64,000 nt of DNA from Flavobacteriaceae bacterium MAR_2009_75 (GCA_002813285.1 PHTZ01000001.1:3843501-3907500); one strand, 5' to 3'; counted from the first letter of the stretch, positions 1-9,236 are shown. Notes: generated by a model from the letters alone, not told the origin. Made by a program: numbers and translations.

Positions 1-90
1 TTCGTACGATACTGGCATGTTATAGCCTGCGAAGGGAACCATTTTTGCGCCTAGGGCAATGTGAGTTTGTGTGAGAGCGGTATTTTTCAT
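1..90 (-). CDS. gcvT: Glycine cleavage system T protein (aminomethyltransferase), N-terminal fragment
   Basis: Only the first 30 codons are in the window; the gene runs off the left edge on the minus strand. The reading starts at the ATG complementary to 88-90 and includes [16 protein letters not shown], the conserved N-terminal motif of GcvT (consensus H..LGAKM..FAGY.MPV..). GcvT transfers the methylene group of the aminomethyl-lipoyl H protein to tetrahydrofolate in glycine cleavage. It is divergent from the aminopeptidase gene at 216. The assignment rests on this short but characteristic stretch. Confidence 0.85.
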   Translation of the reverse strand, partial: MKNTALTQTHIALGAKMVPFAGYNMPVSYE

Positions 91-215
91 CGTAATTTTA
101 TATTAGAATGGTGCAAATCTATTGAATTTATTAAGTATAGTACAATTGCGAATAGTTATGTTTAGCATAATATTTGAAATGGTTATCTTGTATTCCATTC
201 ACGAAAATTTAAATT

Positions 216-1841
216 ATGAGGAAAAGGATAAGAACGGTTTTTGGAGTGCTAACGGTACTCTTTATCTGCATTGCAAGCAAGGCCCAGGATATTCCAACGG
301 ATTATTTGTCGGCAGAATTTCATGAGGGAAGAAGGGAAGCCGTTCGTAAAATGATGCCCGCCAATAGCGTGGCCGTTTTTTTTGCCAACCCGGTTAGAAA
401 CCGCGCGAATGATGTCGACTACATCTACCACCAAGACCCCGATTTTTACTATTTGACAGGGTATAACGAACCCAATTCGGTGTTGCTCATTTTTTCGGAA
501 ACCCAATACTCAGATGCCGGTGAGGAGTACGATGAAATATTGTATGTGCAAGAAAGAGACCCTAGAGCCGAGCAGTGGAACGGCAAACGCCTCGGTATCG
601 AAGGTGCGAAAGAACGATTGGGCTTTACGACCGTGTATAACGGTAGCGAATTCTCAAAGCTCGACTTAAATCTTCAGGGTTTCGAGAATGTATTGTTCTT
701 TGATTTTAAAAATGACGTTCGCGACTCGAGAGATGAAGCCGATTTGTTCAGCTTGATCAAAACCTTTAAGAAAAAGGCCAATTACCCTGCCGACTACGAT
801 GCTACGAAACAACAGTTGTATTCGATGATAAAATCTACCGAAGTGGAGAACAGTGCCAATGTGGCCCAAATTTTAGGGCGATATATGAGTAGGGATGAAA
901 GTCTTAAAGAAGATGAACTTATCAAGGGTTTTGTTGATGCGCCCGACGATAAGTTGCGAAGTGATATCAAAGAAAAAGTCTCCCTTAAATTGGAAGCGAA
1001 TAACCTAAACTCGGTCATTTTAGGGGAAATTATGGCCACCCTTCGGGAAACAAAAACCGAAGAAGAGATGGTTTTGTTGAAAAAGGCCATCGAGATATCT
1101 GCAGTCGGTCAGGTCGAGGTGATGAAAGCGATGCATCCGAATATGTCGGAAACCGAAATTCAGGGCGTACACGAGTATGTTTATAAAAAGTACGGTGCGG
1201 AGTATGAGGGCTACCCTTCCATTGTTGGCGGTGGCAACAACGGGTGTATTTTACATTATATAGAGAACAACAAACCAGAGGTGGGCGATGAACTGGTTTT
1301 GATGGATCTAGGTGCGGAATACCGTGGGTATACCGCCGATGTGACGAGAACGATACCGGCAAACGGTAAATTTTCGAAAGAGCAGAAGCAGATTTATGAT
1401 ATTGTTTACGAGGCACAGGAAGCAGGGATCAAGGCCAGTGTAGTCGGTGCCCCTTTTCAGGCTCCGGGCCGGGTTGCCAGCAGAATAGTGACCGAAGGCT
1501 TGATGAAATTGGGGGTCATTTCAAAAGAGGAAGATGCCCGAACTTATTTTCCGCACGGTACCTCGCATTACCTCGGGCTCGATGTTCATGATAAGGGCAC
1601 ATATCAAGCCTTTAAACCCAATACGGTGATTACGGTAGAACCGGGCATCTACATACCCGAGGGCAGCGATTGTGATCAAAAGTGGTGGGGCATTGCCGTG
1701 CGTATAGAAGACGATATTTTAATAACGGATGAAGGCCCTGTCAATCTCTCGGCAACGGCACCTAGAACGACTGAGGCCATTGAGGCAATGATGAAACAAC
1801 CCAGCCCCTTAGACCATTTTAAGTTGCCTCATTTAGATTAA
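216..1841 (+). CDS. Secreted Xaa-Pro aminopeptidase (M24B, aminopeptidase P family)
   Basis: A 541-residue protein with a Sec signal peptide (hydrophobic VFGVLTVLFICIA then SKAQ), so probably periplasmic or lipid-envelope located. After the signal comes an aminopeptidase P N-terminal domain (DPDFYYLTGYNEPNSVL) and then a C-terminal creatinase-fold M24 domain. The five dinuclear metal ligands are visible in order: Asp in LVLMDLG, Asp in TADVTRTIP, His in HGTSHYLGLDVHD, Glu in TVEPGIYIP and Glu in VRIEDDILIT. The family removes N-terminal residues that precede proline. The start at 216 is chosen because it directly precedes the basic-hydrophobic signal sequence. The gene is monocistronic as far as can be seen. 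An alternative M24 specificity (prolidase) is less likely given length and export. Confidence 0.9.
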   Translation: MRKRIRTVFGVLTVLFICIASKAQDIPTDYLSAEFHEGRREAVRKMMPANSVAVFFANPVRNRANDVDYIYHQDPDFYYLTGYNEPNSVLLIFSETQYSDAGEEYDEILYVQERDPRAEQWNGKRLGIEGAKERLGFTTVYNGSEFSKLDLNLQGFENVLFFDFKNDVRDSRDEADLFSLIKTFKKKANYPADYDATKQQLYSMIKSTEVENSANVAQILGRYMSRDESLKEDELIKGFVDAPDDKLRSDIKEKVSLKLEANNLNSVILGEIMATLRETKTEEEMVLLKKAIEISAVGQVEVMKAMHPNMSETEIQGVHEYVYKKYGAEYEGYPSIVGGGNNGCILHYIENNKPEVGDELVLMDLGAEYRGYTADVTRTIPANGKFSKEQKQIYDIVYEAQEAGIKASVVGAPFQAPGRVASRIVTEGLMKLGVISKEEDARTYFPHGTSHYLGLDVHDKGTYQAFKPNTVITVEPGIYIPEGSDCDQKWWGIAVRIEDDILITDEGPVNLSATAPRTTEAIEAMMKQPSPLDHFKLPHLD

Positions 1842-2007
1842 GGGTTTTGGATATTTTTTGTGGAATAGTGATTTAATAGATGTATTTGCTAACGGCATTT
1901 GATATACTATTCACCTAAGTTTAAAATTTTAAAATATTGAAAATAAGATATATAAATGTAAGGGAACTCTATGTATTTATGTGTTGTAAAAAAAGCTAAA
2001 CAAACAT

Positions 2008-2994
2008 ATGGCATTAAGAAGTGTTAGAGAAAGGTTTTTGGAATTCAAAGCAAATCAGGCTAAATCAATTCCTTCAAAGGTTTTTTTTAACCACTTTTTT
2101 TCAATCGTTTATTGCATAAATTATAATGATGAAAAATTTGAACTAAAAAAAATTCCATATTATAATGAAATAAACATTAAAAACGACAAGTTTGACATTG
2201 AACAAGTCAGAAAACTTCTTTGGAACTCTTGGAGTACAGAATACGCATACCGAGTTGGAGAAAAAATAGACAATAACGAATATTATAAATTTTCACTTCA
2301 TTGGAATTTTCCTCAAGCCTATTATTCGGTTTACTTGTCAATGACAGCTTTTCACGAAACACAAGGAACTGCAAACGAGCAACATGAAAAGTCAATTAAA
2401 CTTTTTGGTAATTCAGTAAAGGATAAACATTATCCTTCAGCAATTAGTTTTTATTCTTCTGGACTAAAAGACGAATTTGAATATAATGGACTACCCACCT
2501 TTGGAGGTTTTCGAAAAGAAAGTAGCGTTTTGAGTAAAATAGAATGCTTAGAAGATGCAGAATTACAGTTAGCAATTTTTTTAAAAACTACGAGGGAGAA
2601 AAATGCGAAGGATAAACGAAATAGATTCGAGAAGCAGAATGATAGACGATTTAGAAACGGAAAAGGAGAATTTAGAAAATCATTCCAAAAAGAACATTGG
2701 GACCTTATTTACAAAACTATTCCGATAACATCTGTATTTAACTTATTGTATCGCTTAAGAATTAAAGCCAATTATAGAGATATTGAAAGTTTTATAAATG
2801 CTGACATTGACTTTAAGAGTTTTCATACCAGTTTAGGAGAACTTATTTATTACTTGAATTTTTTACACGAGGCTTACGTTGCAAAAGCAATTGGAATAGC
2901 TAAATATGAAAAACTATTAAACGGTTTCCCAAGCCATCTGAATAAGGAAACGGCATTAAAGAGATTTGAAGAAAATATTAAGCCATTGGAATAA
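2008..2994 (+). CDS. Hypothetical protein, AT-rich accessory gene
   Basis: A 328-residue protein that I do not recognise. It has no signal peptide or membrane segment. The middle (roughly residues 190-225) is strongly basic and polar (repeated K, R, N and D with few hydrophobics), which suggests a flexible or nucleic-acid-contacting linker between two helical halves. The segment around FPQAYYSVYLSMTAFHETQG resembles the helical core of HEPN-like proteins, but I see no RxxxxH motif, so this is only a resemblance. Codon use is much more A/T-rich than in the flanking aminopeptidase gene, and the gene opens an accessory stretch (to about 6.0 kb) that carries an IS remnant; acquisition by transfer is likely. 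Confidence 0.6.
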   Translation: MALRSVRERFLEFKANQAKSIPSKVFFNHFFSIVYCINYNDEKFELKKIPYYNEINIKNDKFDIEQVRKLLWNSWSTEYAYRVGEKIDNNEYYKFSLHWNFPQAYYSVYLSMTAFHETQGTANEQHEKSIKLFGNSVKDKHYPSAISFYSSGLKDEFEYNGLPTFGGFRKESSVLSKIECLEDAELQLAIFLKTTREKNAKDKRNRFEKQNDRRFRNGKGEFRKSFQKEHWDLIYKTIPITSVFNLLYRLRIKANYRDIESFINADIDFKSFHTSLGELIYYLNFLHEAYVAKAIGIAKYEKLLNGFPSHLNKETALKRFEENIKPLE

Positions 2995-3217
2995 AGTCAG
3001 TTTACATAGATGCTATAAACAATACGACCTTTGGGGGTTAACCGCAAGGTTTGCGTATTTTTATGTGGTCCACAAAATTTGTGGGATTTTGTTTTTTAGC
3101 AGGACAAAGAAAAAAAGAAAATCAAAAGATTTTGCTATGTGCGTGGCGGAAAGCAACCACAAGTTTTCTCCCTTACTGTTTATAGCTCAAACATTGGCAT
3201 TAATTCAATAAACTGAT

Positions 3218-3667
3218 TTGGAAATTAGAGAATCACATAGAAATGATTATACCATTTCAACTGACAAGAAGAAATTAGATATCGATAGTATTCACAAATT
3301 TCTTGCAAATGAATCTAATTGGAGTAATGGAATCCCAATGAATACTCTGAAAACATCTATTGAAAACTCTTTGAATTTTGGACTTTATTACAAAAACAAA
3401 CAAATCGGATTTGCTCGAATAATTTCTGACTATTCAACTATTGCATATTTAGGAGATGTTTATATTTTAAAGGAATATAGAGGAAATGGATTAAGTAAAT
3501 GGCTAATCAATGAAATAATGGAGCATTCTAATCTTCAAGGATTAAGAAGATGGATTCTATTAACGAATACAGCTGAATGGCTTTATAAAAAATTTGGTTT
3601 TAAAGAACTACCACATCCTGAATTTTATATGGAGAAACATAACCCAAATGTATATCGGAATAATTAA
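3218..3667 (+). CDS. GNAT family N-acetyltransferase
   Basis: A 149-residue single-domain GNAT protein. The acetyl-CoA binding segment is VYILKEYRGNGLSKWLINEIM (the R/Q-x-x-G-x-G/A loop is YRGNGL), preceded by IGFARIISDYSTIAYLGDV and followed by the C-terminal strand GLRRWILLTNTAEWLYKKFGFKELPHPEFYM. Relatives in this subfamily begin close to the YTISTDK segment, so I accept the TTG at 3218 as the start; the first in-frame ATG (Met41, 3338) would cut into the fold. The substrate is unknown. The gene sits alone in an AT-rich accessory region between an unknown protein and a serine hydrolase. Confidence 0.75.
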   Translation: MEIRESHRNDYTISTDKKKLDIDSIHKFLANESNWSNGIPMNTLKTSIENSLNFGLYYKNKQIGFARIISDYSTIAYLGDVYILKEYRGNGLSKWLINEIMEHSNLQGLRRWILLTNTAEWLYKKFGFKELPHPEFYMEKHNPNVYRNN

Positions 3668-3739
3668 AACTAGTGGGTAAGTACTTAAAATCCGTGACTA
3701 TTACACACGAACTAGAGTATGTAGAACTAAAATAAACCG

Positions 3740-4831
3740 ATGAATATTAAACGAAAACTTCAAATTAGCTCTATTTTTCTATTGATTGGAATTCTTGCGT
3801 TTGGACAATCCAAAGACGCTGAAATAAAAAGTTTTCTCGACAGCTTAAAGCCAAGTAATTTTTCGGGTGCAATTTTGGTAGCACACAACGATAAAATAAT
3901 AGAGAATAAGGCTTTTGGACTTGCCAGCATTGAATACGGTATCGAAAACAAATTGGATACTAAGTTCAACATCGCCTCGATTACCAAGATGATTACAGCA
4001 GTCGCAACCTTGCAACTTTTTGAAAATGGAAAAATTGAATTAAACGTTCCTGTTGGAGAATATTTGCCCAATTATCCAAACAAACTGGTGAGGGATTTGG
4101 TAACAATTCATCAATTACTGACGCACACATCGGGAAACAACAATTTTTATGTGGGCAATTATTTGCAATCAGACAAAATGAAATACGAGACCATATCTGA
4201 TTTCGTTCCGATGTTCGCCAATGACACGTTACTGTCCAAACCAGGTACTAAATATAATTATAGTGCTTCCGGTTTTGTTATCCTAGGTCTGATAATTGAA
4301 AAAGTAAGCGGGCAGATTTACTATGAATATTTAAAGGAAAACATTTTTAGACCCGCAGGAATGATAAACACGACCGAGTTGGAAATCGACTCGGTCTTAC
4401 AAAACAAAGCTAGTGGATACACTACTTTTTTTGGAGAAAGTGACATTCCAAAAAGAAACGAATATTACCTTTCAAAAGCATCGCCAGCAGGATTCCATTA
4501 TTCGACTGTTGAAGATTTATTTAAATTCTCTAAAGCCTTGAGAAACGGTAAATTGTTGAAAAAATCAACTGCCGAATTAATGTTCGGGCCAAAAGTTAAA
4601 GGCTATAGCACAAATTTGGGGTATGGTATAGACATCGACTTGCGTTATAACCAAACAATTCAAGGACATAGCGGAGGTTGGTATGGTGTTCGAGCGGAAC
4701 TTATGGATTTTATGAAAGACAACTATACCGTAGTTATTTTATCCAATATTGACGACAATGGAAAAACAGGGGCTTCAGGTGTGGCTGATTTCTTCAAAGA
4801 ATTGATTGCAGGAAAGCGCAATAAAGATTAA
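3740..4831 (+). CDS. Exported serine hydrolase, class C beta-lactamase/penicillin-binding-protein-like (S12)
   Basis: A 363-residue protein with an N-terminal signal peptide (ISSIFLLIGILAFGQ) and a beta-lactamase-related domain. The catalytic tetrad SITK is at residues 80-83 (nucleophile Ser80, Lys83), the second motif is YSA at 174-176 in the usual PGTKYNYSASGFVILG context, and the third motif is HSGG in GHSGGWYG near residue 312. The family includes D-aminopeptidases, esterases and cell-wall peptidases, so the real substrate cannot be called and antibiotic resistance should not be assumed. It lies in the accessory stretch and is followed after five bases by a short perfect inverted repeat. 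Confidence 0.85.
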   Translation: MNIKRKLQISSIFLLIGILAFGQSKDAEIKSFLDSLKPSNFSGAILVAHNDKIIENKAFGLASIEYGIENKLDTKFNIASITKMITAVATLQLFENGKIELNVPVGEYLPNYPNKLVRDLVTIHQLLTHTSGNNNFYVGNYLQSDKMKYETISDFVPMFANDTLLSKPGTKYNYSASGFVILGLIIEKVSGQIYYEYLKENIFRPAGMINTTELEIDSVLQNKASGYTTFFGESDIPKRNEYYLSKASPAGFHYSTVEDLFKFSKALRNGKLLKKSTAELMFGPKVKGYSTNLGYGIDIDLRYNQTIQGHSGGWYGVRAELMDFMKDNYTVVILSNIDDNGKTGASGVADFFKELIAGKRNKD

Positions 4832-4835
4832 CGTG

Positions 4836-4859
4836 GCATAACACGGGTAAACGTTATGC
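4836..4859. repeat. Short perfect inverted repeat (7 bp arms)
   Basis: GCATAAC at 4836-4842 is matched by GTTATGC at 4853-4859 with a 10-nt spacer, directly after the serine hydrolase stop codon. It is too short and lacks a U-tract, so it is not a convincing terminator. It resembles the gene-end hairpins that flank cassette-like accessory genes in flavobacteria, but it does not meet the attC consensus. Confidence 0.4.
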
Positions 4860-5060
4860 GAGCCCTCGATCCTTTAAAAAATTGAACGGTTTTGAGCCTA
4901 TTTACGGGGCTTTTTGTTTTTATTCAGTTTACTGCAGTCCTACTCTTGGAGGGCCTATCAGGGCCAATGTCGTAAAAATGTCGTAAACAAACCGCTGCCA
5001 AACCGTTATCATAAATACGGTTTCGTTACTAATTTTGAAGAAAGTTGTAAAAAATTTAGA

Positions 5061-5708
5061 ATGAGTATAATAGGGAAAACAATTAGTGAAACTAGAAAGT
5101 CAAAAGGGTTAACTCAAGAAGAATTAGCCGAATTATCAAAAGTAAATTTAAGAACAATACAGCGAATTGAAAATGATGAAAGTGAACCACGAGGAAAAAC
5201 ATTGATATTAATATGCGAAGTTTTAGATATTGACATAGAGGATTTATTGAATACCAAAAAACAAATTGAAGATAATATTAATAGTAATCTAGTTCACGGC
5301 TTTATATTAGCATCGAAAGGGAAACGATTTTTAGCTAATGTATTGGAAAACATTATTTATGCCATCACTATTTTTATACCTTATATAGTTTACAAGACCC
5401 CATCGTTCAAAGAGTTTATTAATGGCGAAAATCCTATTGGGTTTGAATTTGCTGCGATTTTTGGGCTAATTGTTGGGGCTGTATTTTACCCTATGTTTAC
5501 GGGGAATTTAGGACACCGCATCTTTCGTTTGAAAGTTATATCGTCAGAGGACGGTAATGATTATAATAAAGCAACAGAAGGTGCCATTCGTGAACTTCTA
5601 AAAGGCGTATTAGGTTTTTTTATTATTCCCATTATCTGGATTCTTTGGGATGATAAAAATCAAAACCTATATGATAAATTGACCAAGACTTATGTCGTCG
5701 AAAAATGA
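5061..5708 (+). CDS. XRE-family HTH regulator fused to an RDD membrane domain
   Basis: A 215-residue protein when started at the ATG at 5061 (MSIIGKTISETRKSKGLTQ); a longer in-frame extension upstream to 4914 has no domain character and I reject it. Residues 1-60 are a Cro/C1-type helix-turn-helix (GLTQEELAELSKVNLRTIQRIE). Residues about 85-215 form an RDD domain: a membrane segment (NVLENIIYAITIFIPYIVY), a second one (FAAIFGLIVGAVFYPMF), the diagnostic GHRIFRLKV and a third segment (VLGFFIIPIIWILW) followed by NLYDKLTKTYVV. HTH-RDD fusions are common in Bacteroidota; they are presumed membrane-tethered regulators. No target is evident here. Confidence 0.85.
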   Translation: MSIIGKTISETRKSKGLTQEELAELSKVNLRTIQRIENDESEPRGKTLILICEVLDIDIEDLLNTKKQIEDNINSNLVHGFILASKGKRFLANVLENIIYAITIFIPYIVYKTPSFKEFINGENPIGFEFAAIFGLIVGAVFYPMFTGNLGHRIFRLKVISSEDGNDYNKATEGAIRELLKGVLGFFIIPIIWILWDDKNQNLYDKLTKTYVVEK

Positions 5709-6038
5709 TATAGAATCAACTTAATAAGTCGCTAAAAATACCAACAAAGAACTGAGCTAAAAAGCGAACAATTCTTCTCTAATTCTTGACATTGATATTC
5801 TTTGCCCATAGATTTAAAATATAATTTGTAGCCTTACTCTTTTTAGGACATCTCTAAATTCGTAAAATTTTTAATATTGACCTTTCCCCATATTTAGTGA
5901 AGGCTACAGGTATCTCAGCAATTTGATTAAATTAGAGTAAAAAATAATAAATGAGCTTCGACTTTCTCTTGGCACGAAGTGCTGTGATGATAGGCTTATA
6001 GGTAGTAACCATCGGATTTATTCTCAAAAAAAACCTTC
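5709..6038. other. Intergenic region holding an IS remnant
   Basis: No gene is visible in these 330 bases. The only recognisable content is the 82-bp internally deleted IS3-family remnant at 5827-5908. The rest is AT-rich and probably includes the promoter of the nitrilase-family gene at 6039. Confidence 0.6.
5827..5908 (-). mobile_element. MITE-like remnant of the IS3-family element at 42-43 kb
   Basis: The segment starts TGTAGCCTTAC and ends AAGGCTACA, the same terminal sequences as the intact element at 41982-43203. The first ~50 bases match the complement of that element's right end (TTTTAGGACATC, CTAAATTC, TAAAATT all conserved with scattered substitutions), and the last ~20 match the complement of its left end (TAGGGAAGGCTACA versus TAGTGAAGGCTACA). 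Everything between was lost, leaving an 82-bp element. No target duplication is visible, so it is old. It shows that this IS family has been in the genome for some time. Confidence 0.8.
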
Positions 6039-6866
6039 ATGAAAAAGTATGCTTTAATTTTCTCATTGCTAATAACCTCTGTATTGATTTGTAGTTCTTT
6101 TATAAGTGATAATAAAATAGAAGTTAAAATTGCAATGGCACAAATTTTATGTATTGATAGTGATAGGGCCGGCAACTTTACCAGAATTGAAGATGCATTA
6201 ATAGAGGCAAAGAATCAGAATGTTGAAATAATAGTTTTCCCGGAATCATCAATTCTAGGTTGGCAAAATCCTGCAGCTTATGAAATAGCGAATCCTATAC
6301 CGGGCGATGATAGCAAACAACTGTGCAAACTTGCTAAAAAATATGGTATGTTCATTTGCATAGGATTGGATGAGAAAGAGGGGAATAAACTATATGACTC
6401 CGCAATTCTTATTGATGACCAAGGTGAAATACTATTAAAACATCGAAAAAATAATATAATTACTGAATTAATGACCCCACCTTATTCAAAAGGTAATGAT
6501 ATAAATGTTGTCGAAACTAAGTTTGGAACGATTGGAGTTCTTATTTGTGCAGATACTTTTATAGATGAGGTGTTAGACAGTATGAAATCGAAAAAACCTG
6601 ATCTTATGCTAATTCCGTATGGTTGGGCAGCACCCGATGAAGATTGGCCTGAACATGGGCAAGAACTGGTTAAGGTGGTCAAAAATACTTCCAAAAAAAT
6701 AGGTTGCCCTGTTGTTGGAACAGATTTAATTGGGCAAATTACAAATGGTCCATGGACAGGAATGACCTATGGTGGCCTTAGTGTTGCTTATGATAATAAA
6801 AAAGATTCTATTATAATCGGGAAAGACAGGGAAAGGGATATTATTGTTTTTACGCTTGAATTATAA
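6039..6866 (+). CDS. Carbon-nitrogen hydrolase (nitrilase superfamily) with signal sequence
   Basis: A 275-residue protein with an N-terminal hydrophobic segment (YALIFSLLITSVLICSSF) that suggests export or lipid anchoring at the Cys. The nitrilase catalytic triad is complete: Glu69 in FPESSILGW, Lys137 in KHRKNN and Cys170 in VLICADTF. The family hydrolyses amides, nitriles or N-carbamoyl compounds; the specific substrate is not predictable. Most relatives are cytoplasmic, so the signal segment is a mild oddity. The gene ends before a shared bidirectional terminator at 6983-7010 facing the convergent thrC. Confidence 0.85.
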   Translation: MKKYALIFSLLITSVLICSSFISDNKIEVKIAMAQILCIDSDRAGNFTRIEDALIEAKNQNVEIIVFPESSILGWQNPAAYEIANPIPGDDSKQLCKLAKKYGMFICIGLDEKEGNKLYDSAILIDDQGEILLKHRKNNIITELMTPPYSKGNDINVVETKFGTIGVLICADTFIDEVLDSMKSKKPDLMLIPYGWAAPDEDWPEHGQELVKVVKNTSKKIGCPVVGTDLIGQITNGPWTGMTYGGLSVAYDNKKDSIIIGKDRERDIIVFTLEL

Positions 6867-6982
6867 TGAAGTTCATGGTTTTGCCCACAACAGTAAAGTA
6901 CATCAATGACTTTCTACACTAAGTTGTATATGAAAAACGTTTTGCTGCCTTAAAATATCTAGTTAATGCTATGGTGTAAAAT

Positions 6983-7010
6983 AAAAAAGACCCCAATTGG
7001 GGTCTTTTTT
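6983..7010. terminator. Bidirectional rho-independent terminator
   Basis: AAAAAAGACCCC / GGGGTCTTTTTT is a near-perfect palindrome with a four-base AATT centre and A/T tails on both sides. It serves the nitrilase gene on the plus strand and thrC on the minus strand; the thrC stop codon (7009-7011) overlaps its edge. Confidence 0.9.
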
Positions 7011-8304
7011 ATTCGTCTAAAAGATAGCTTTTGAGTTCATCATAGCTTCTAATGCTAATCGATTTCTTCTCCTTGCTCATGACTTTTTGTATCTGAGAAG
7101 GTATTTCTACTTCTTTACCGACCGTTTCTACGACCACGTCTAAAAACTTTACCGGGTGCGCGGTCTCTAGAAATATTCCGTAGCGACCGGGGTGTTTTTT
7201 TTGATGTTTTTTGAGTCCTAAATACCCAACGGCCCCATGTGGGTCGGCGATATATGCGTTCTTTTCAAAAATCTCGAGCATAGCCGCTTTGGTTTCTTTA
7301 TCGTCAAAAGAATAGGAAGACAGGTTTTTTTCCAATTCTTCAAAGTTGTCATCGTACAGGTGACGTATGCGCACAAAATTACTCGGGTCACCCACATCCA
7401 TAGCATTAGAAATCGTAGCCGTTGAGGGTTTGGGCATGTATTTCTTGGTAAGCATGTACTGGGGCACCGTGTCGTTTACATTGGTAGCGGCTATAAAATG
7501 CTTGACGGGCATGCCCAGCCTTTGGGCTACCATACCGGCACAGATGTTGCCAAAATTACCCGAGGGGATAGAAAATACAATTTCCTTACCTTGAGCTTTG
7601 GCTTGCTTATAGGCGAACAAGAAATAGAATAACTGAGGCAACCAGCGGGCTACATTGATAGAGTTTGCCGAGGTAAGCTGCATTTCTTTGAGAATGTTCT
7701 CATCTAGAAACGCAGTTTTGACCATTTTCTGGCAGTCGTCAAAAGTACCGTCCACTTTTAATGCGGTAATATTTTGCCCCAAGGTAGTGAGCTGACGCTC
7801 CTGAATATCGCTTACTTTTCCATTCGGGTAAAGAATAACGACTTTAACCCCTTCCACACCTAAGAACCCATTGGCAACTGCACCTCCGGTATCTCCAGAT
7901 GTGGCGACCAAAACAGTAACGTCGGTTTTTTCTCCTTTTGAAAAATAACCAAGACACTGGGCCATAAAACGGGCGCCTACATCTTTAAAAGCCATTGTTG
8001 GGCCGTGAAAAAGCTCGAGGGTCGCTACATTTTCTTCGATTTCAACGATGGGAAAATCAAAGTCTAAGGTATTGGCTAATATCTTTTTTAATTCTTCGTT
8101 CGGTATTTCATCACTTACAAATTGATGAATGGCGTTAAATGCGATTTCATGGTTTGAAAGTTCTTCAATGGTTTCAAAAAAAGAATCGGGCAACGGGGTG
8201 AAACTTTCAGGAAAGTAGAGTCCGCGATCCGGGGCAATACCTCGAATAACGGCTTCTTTGAAAGAAACGGGCGGCGCTTGTTTATTTAGGCTGTAAAACT
8301 TCAT
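7009..8304 (-). CDS. thrC: Threonine synthase
   Basis: A 431-residue PLP enzyme converting O-phosphohomoserine to threonine, the last step of the pathway. The PLP lysine is Lys107 in GPTMAFKDVGARF, and the phosphate-binding loop is ATSGDTGGAVANG. The N-terminus (APDRGLYFPE) and the SGNFGNICAG motif are typical of the fold. It is the last gene of thrA-thrB-thrC; its ATG overlaps the thrB stop by 4 bp, implying translational coupling. Length matches the family. Expression is expected to follow the threonine leader upstream of thrA. Confidence 0.96.
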   Translation of the reverse strand: MKFYSLNKQAPPVSFKEAVIRGIAPDRGLYFPESFTPLPDSFFETIEELSNHEIAFNAIHQFVSDEIPNEELKKILANTLDFDFPIVEIEENVATLELFHGPTMAFKDVGARFMAQCLGYFSKGEKTDVTVLVATSGDTGGAVANGFLGVEGVKVVILYPNGKVSDIQERQLTTLGQNITALKVDGTFDDCQKMVKTAFLDENILKEMQLTSANSINVARWLPQLFYFLFAYKQAKAQGKEIVFSIPSGNFGNICAGMVAQRLGMPVKHFIAATNVNDTVPQYMLTKKYMPKPSTATISNAMDVGDPSNFVRIRHLYDDNFEELEKNLSSYSFDDKETKAAMLEIFEKNAYIADPHGAVGYLGLKKHQKKHPGRYGIFLETAHPVKFLDVVVETVGKEVEIPSQIQKVMSKEKKSISIRSYDELKSYLLDE

Positions 8305-9233
8305 TGGTCTAATATCTTAATTCCTTGGGCATTAATTTTTGAAACGTGTACATCATAATCTATCCCGATACTTTGGTACACTTCGGTCATGGCTTCCGCT
8401 ACCTTTTGGGCAGTAGCCTCCCCTTTACTAAAAGCGAAAATCGATGGCCCCGAGCCGGAGATTCCAGAACCTAAAGCCCCGGCCTTTTTAGAAACGGACT
8501 TGACCTTATCGAATCCGGGTATTAAAATGGAACGAATGGGTTCTACGATATGGTCTACCAATGACCGGCCGATGAGGTCATAATCTTCCGTATAGAGTCC
8601 GGAAATCAATCCGCCTACATTTCCCCATTGTTTGATACCATCGGCCAAAGTAATATGGGTTTTTAAAATTTTTCTTGAATCGGAAGTTCGTACCTCGATT
8701 TGAGGGTGAATAACCGTGGCGTACAGCTGATCCGGACAATGAATGGGAATAACATCTAGAGGGTCATAACTTCTAACCAAGGTAAAGCCGCCGAATAGGG
8801 CAGGGGCCACATTATCGGCATGGGCCACGCCACTTGCCAAACGTTCGCCTTCCATAGCGAATTTCACCAATTGCAAGGTAGAAAATGGCTTGCCCAACAA
8901 TTCGTTAATGGCCCAAACGGCGCCGGTAGAACTAGCGGCACTACTACCGATACCACTACCGGCTTTTATCTTTTTATGAATTTCAATCTCAAAACCTACA
9001 TTAGAGCCACTCTCGGCCAAAAGTGCCAAACCTGCCACCCCGGCCACATTCTGGTTGGTTTCCGTAGGAAGGTCTTGACCGGTAAGTTTGGTGATTTTGA
9101 TTCCTTTTTCAGAGACCTTTTTGATGACCATTTCATCACCTACCGAATCTAAGGCGACCCCAAGCACATCAAAACCACAGGAAACATTGGCAATGGTAGC
9201 CGGGCAAAATATTCTTATTTCGTCTTTGCTCAT
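8301..9233 (-). CDS. thrB: Homoserine kinase
   Basis: A 310-residue GHMP kinase that phosphorylates homoserine using ATP. The ATP-binding GHMP motif is KAGSGIGSSAASSTGAVWA, and the C-terminal glycine-rich motif is GALGSGISGSGPSIFAF. It lies between thrA (3-nt gap) and thrC (4-nt overlap), so the three genes are one transcription unit. The length and start (MSKDEIRIFCPATIANVSCG) are as expected for the family. Confidence 0.96.
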   Translation of the reverse strand: MSKDEIRIFCPATIANVSCGFDVLGVALDSVGDEMVIKKVSEKGIKITKLTGQDLPTETNQNVAGVAGLALLAESGSNVGFEIEIHKKIKAGSGIGSSAASSTGAVWAINELLGKPFSTLQLVKFAMEGERLASGVAHADNVAPALFGGFTLVRSYDPLDVIPIHCPDQLYATVIHPQIEVRTSDSRKILKTHITLADGIKQWGNVGGLISGLYTEDYDLIGRSLVDHIVEPIRSILIPGFDKVKSVSKKAGALGSGISGSGPSIFAFSKGEATAQKVAEAMTEVYQSIGIDYDVHVSKINAQGIKILDQ

Positions 9234-9236
9234 ACC

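Noticed and set aside
2966-3211. An 81-codon frame overlapping the end of the 328-residue gene.
   Set aside because: It overlaps a better gene, its product has no domain character and it is low-complexity AT-rich; probably chance.
4836-4859. Integron attC site.
   Set aside because: The arms GCATAAC/GTTATGC do not fit the RYYYAAC/GTTRRRY consensus and there is no integron integrase.
4914-5060. An N-terminal extension of the HTH-RDD gene, containing a tandem ATGTCGTAAA repeat (4967-4987).
   Set aside because: The extension has no family resemblance; the HTH domain begins at the ATG at 5061. The tandem repeat is too short to interpret.
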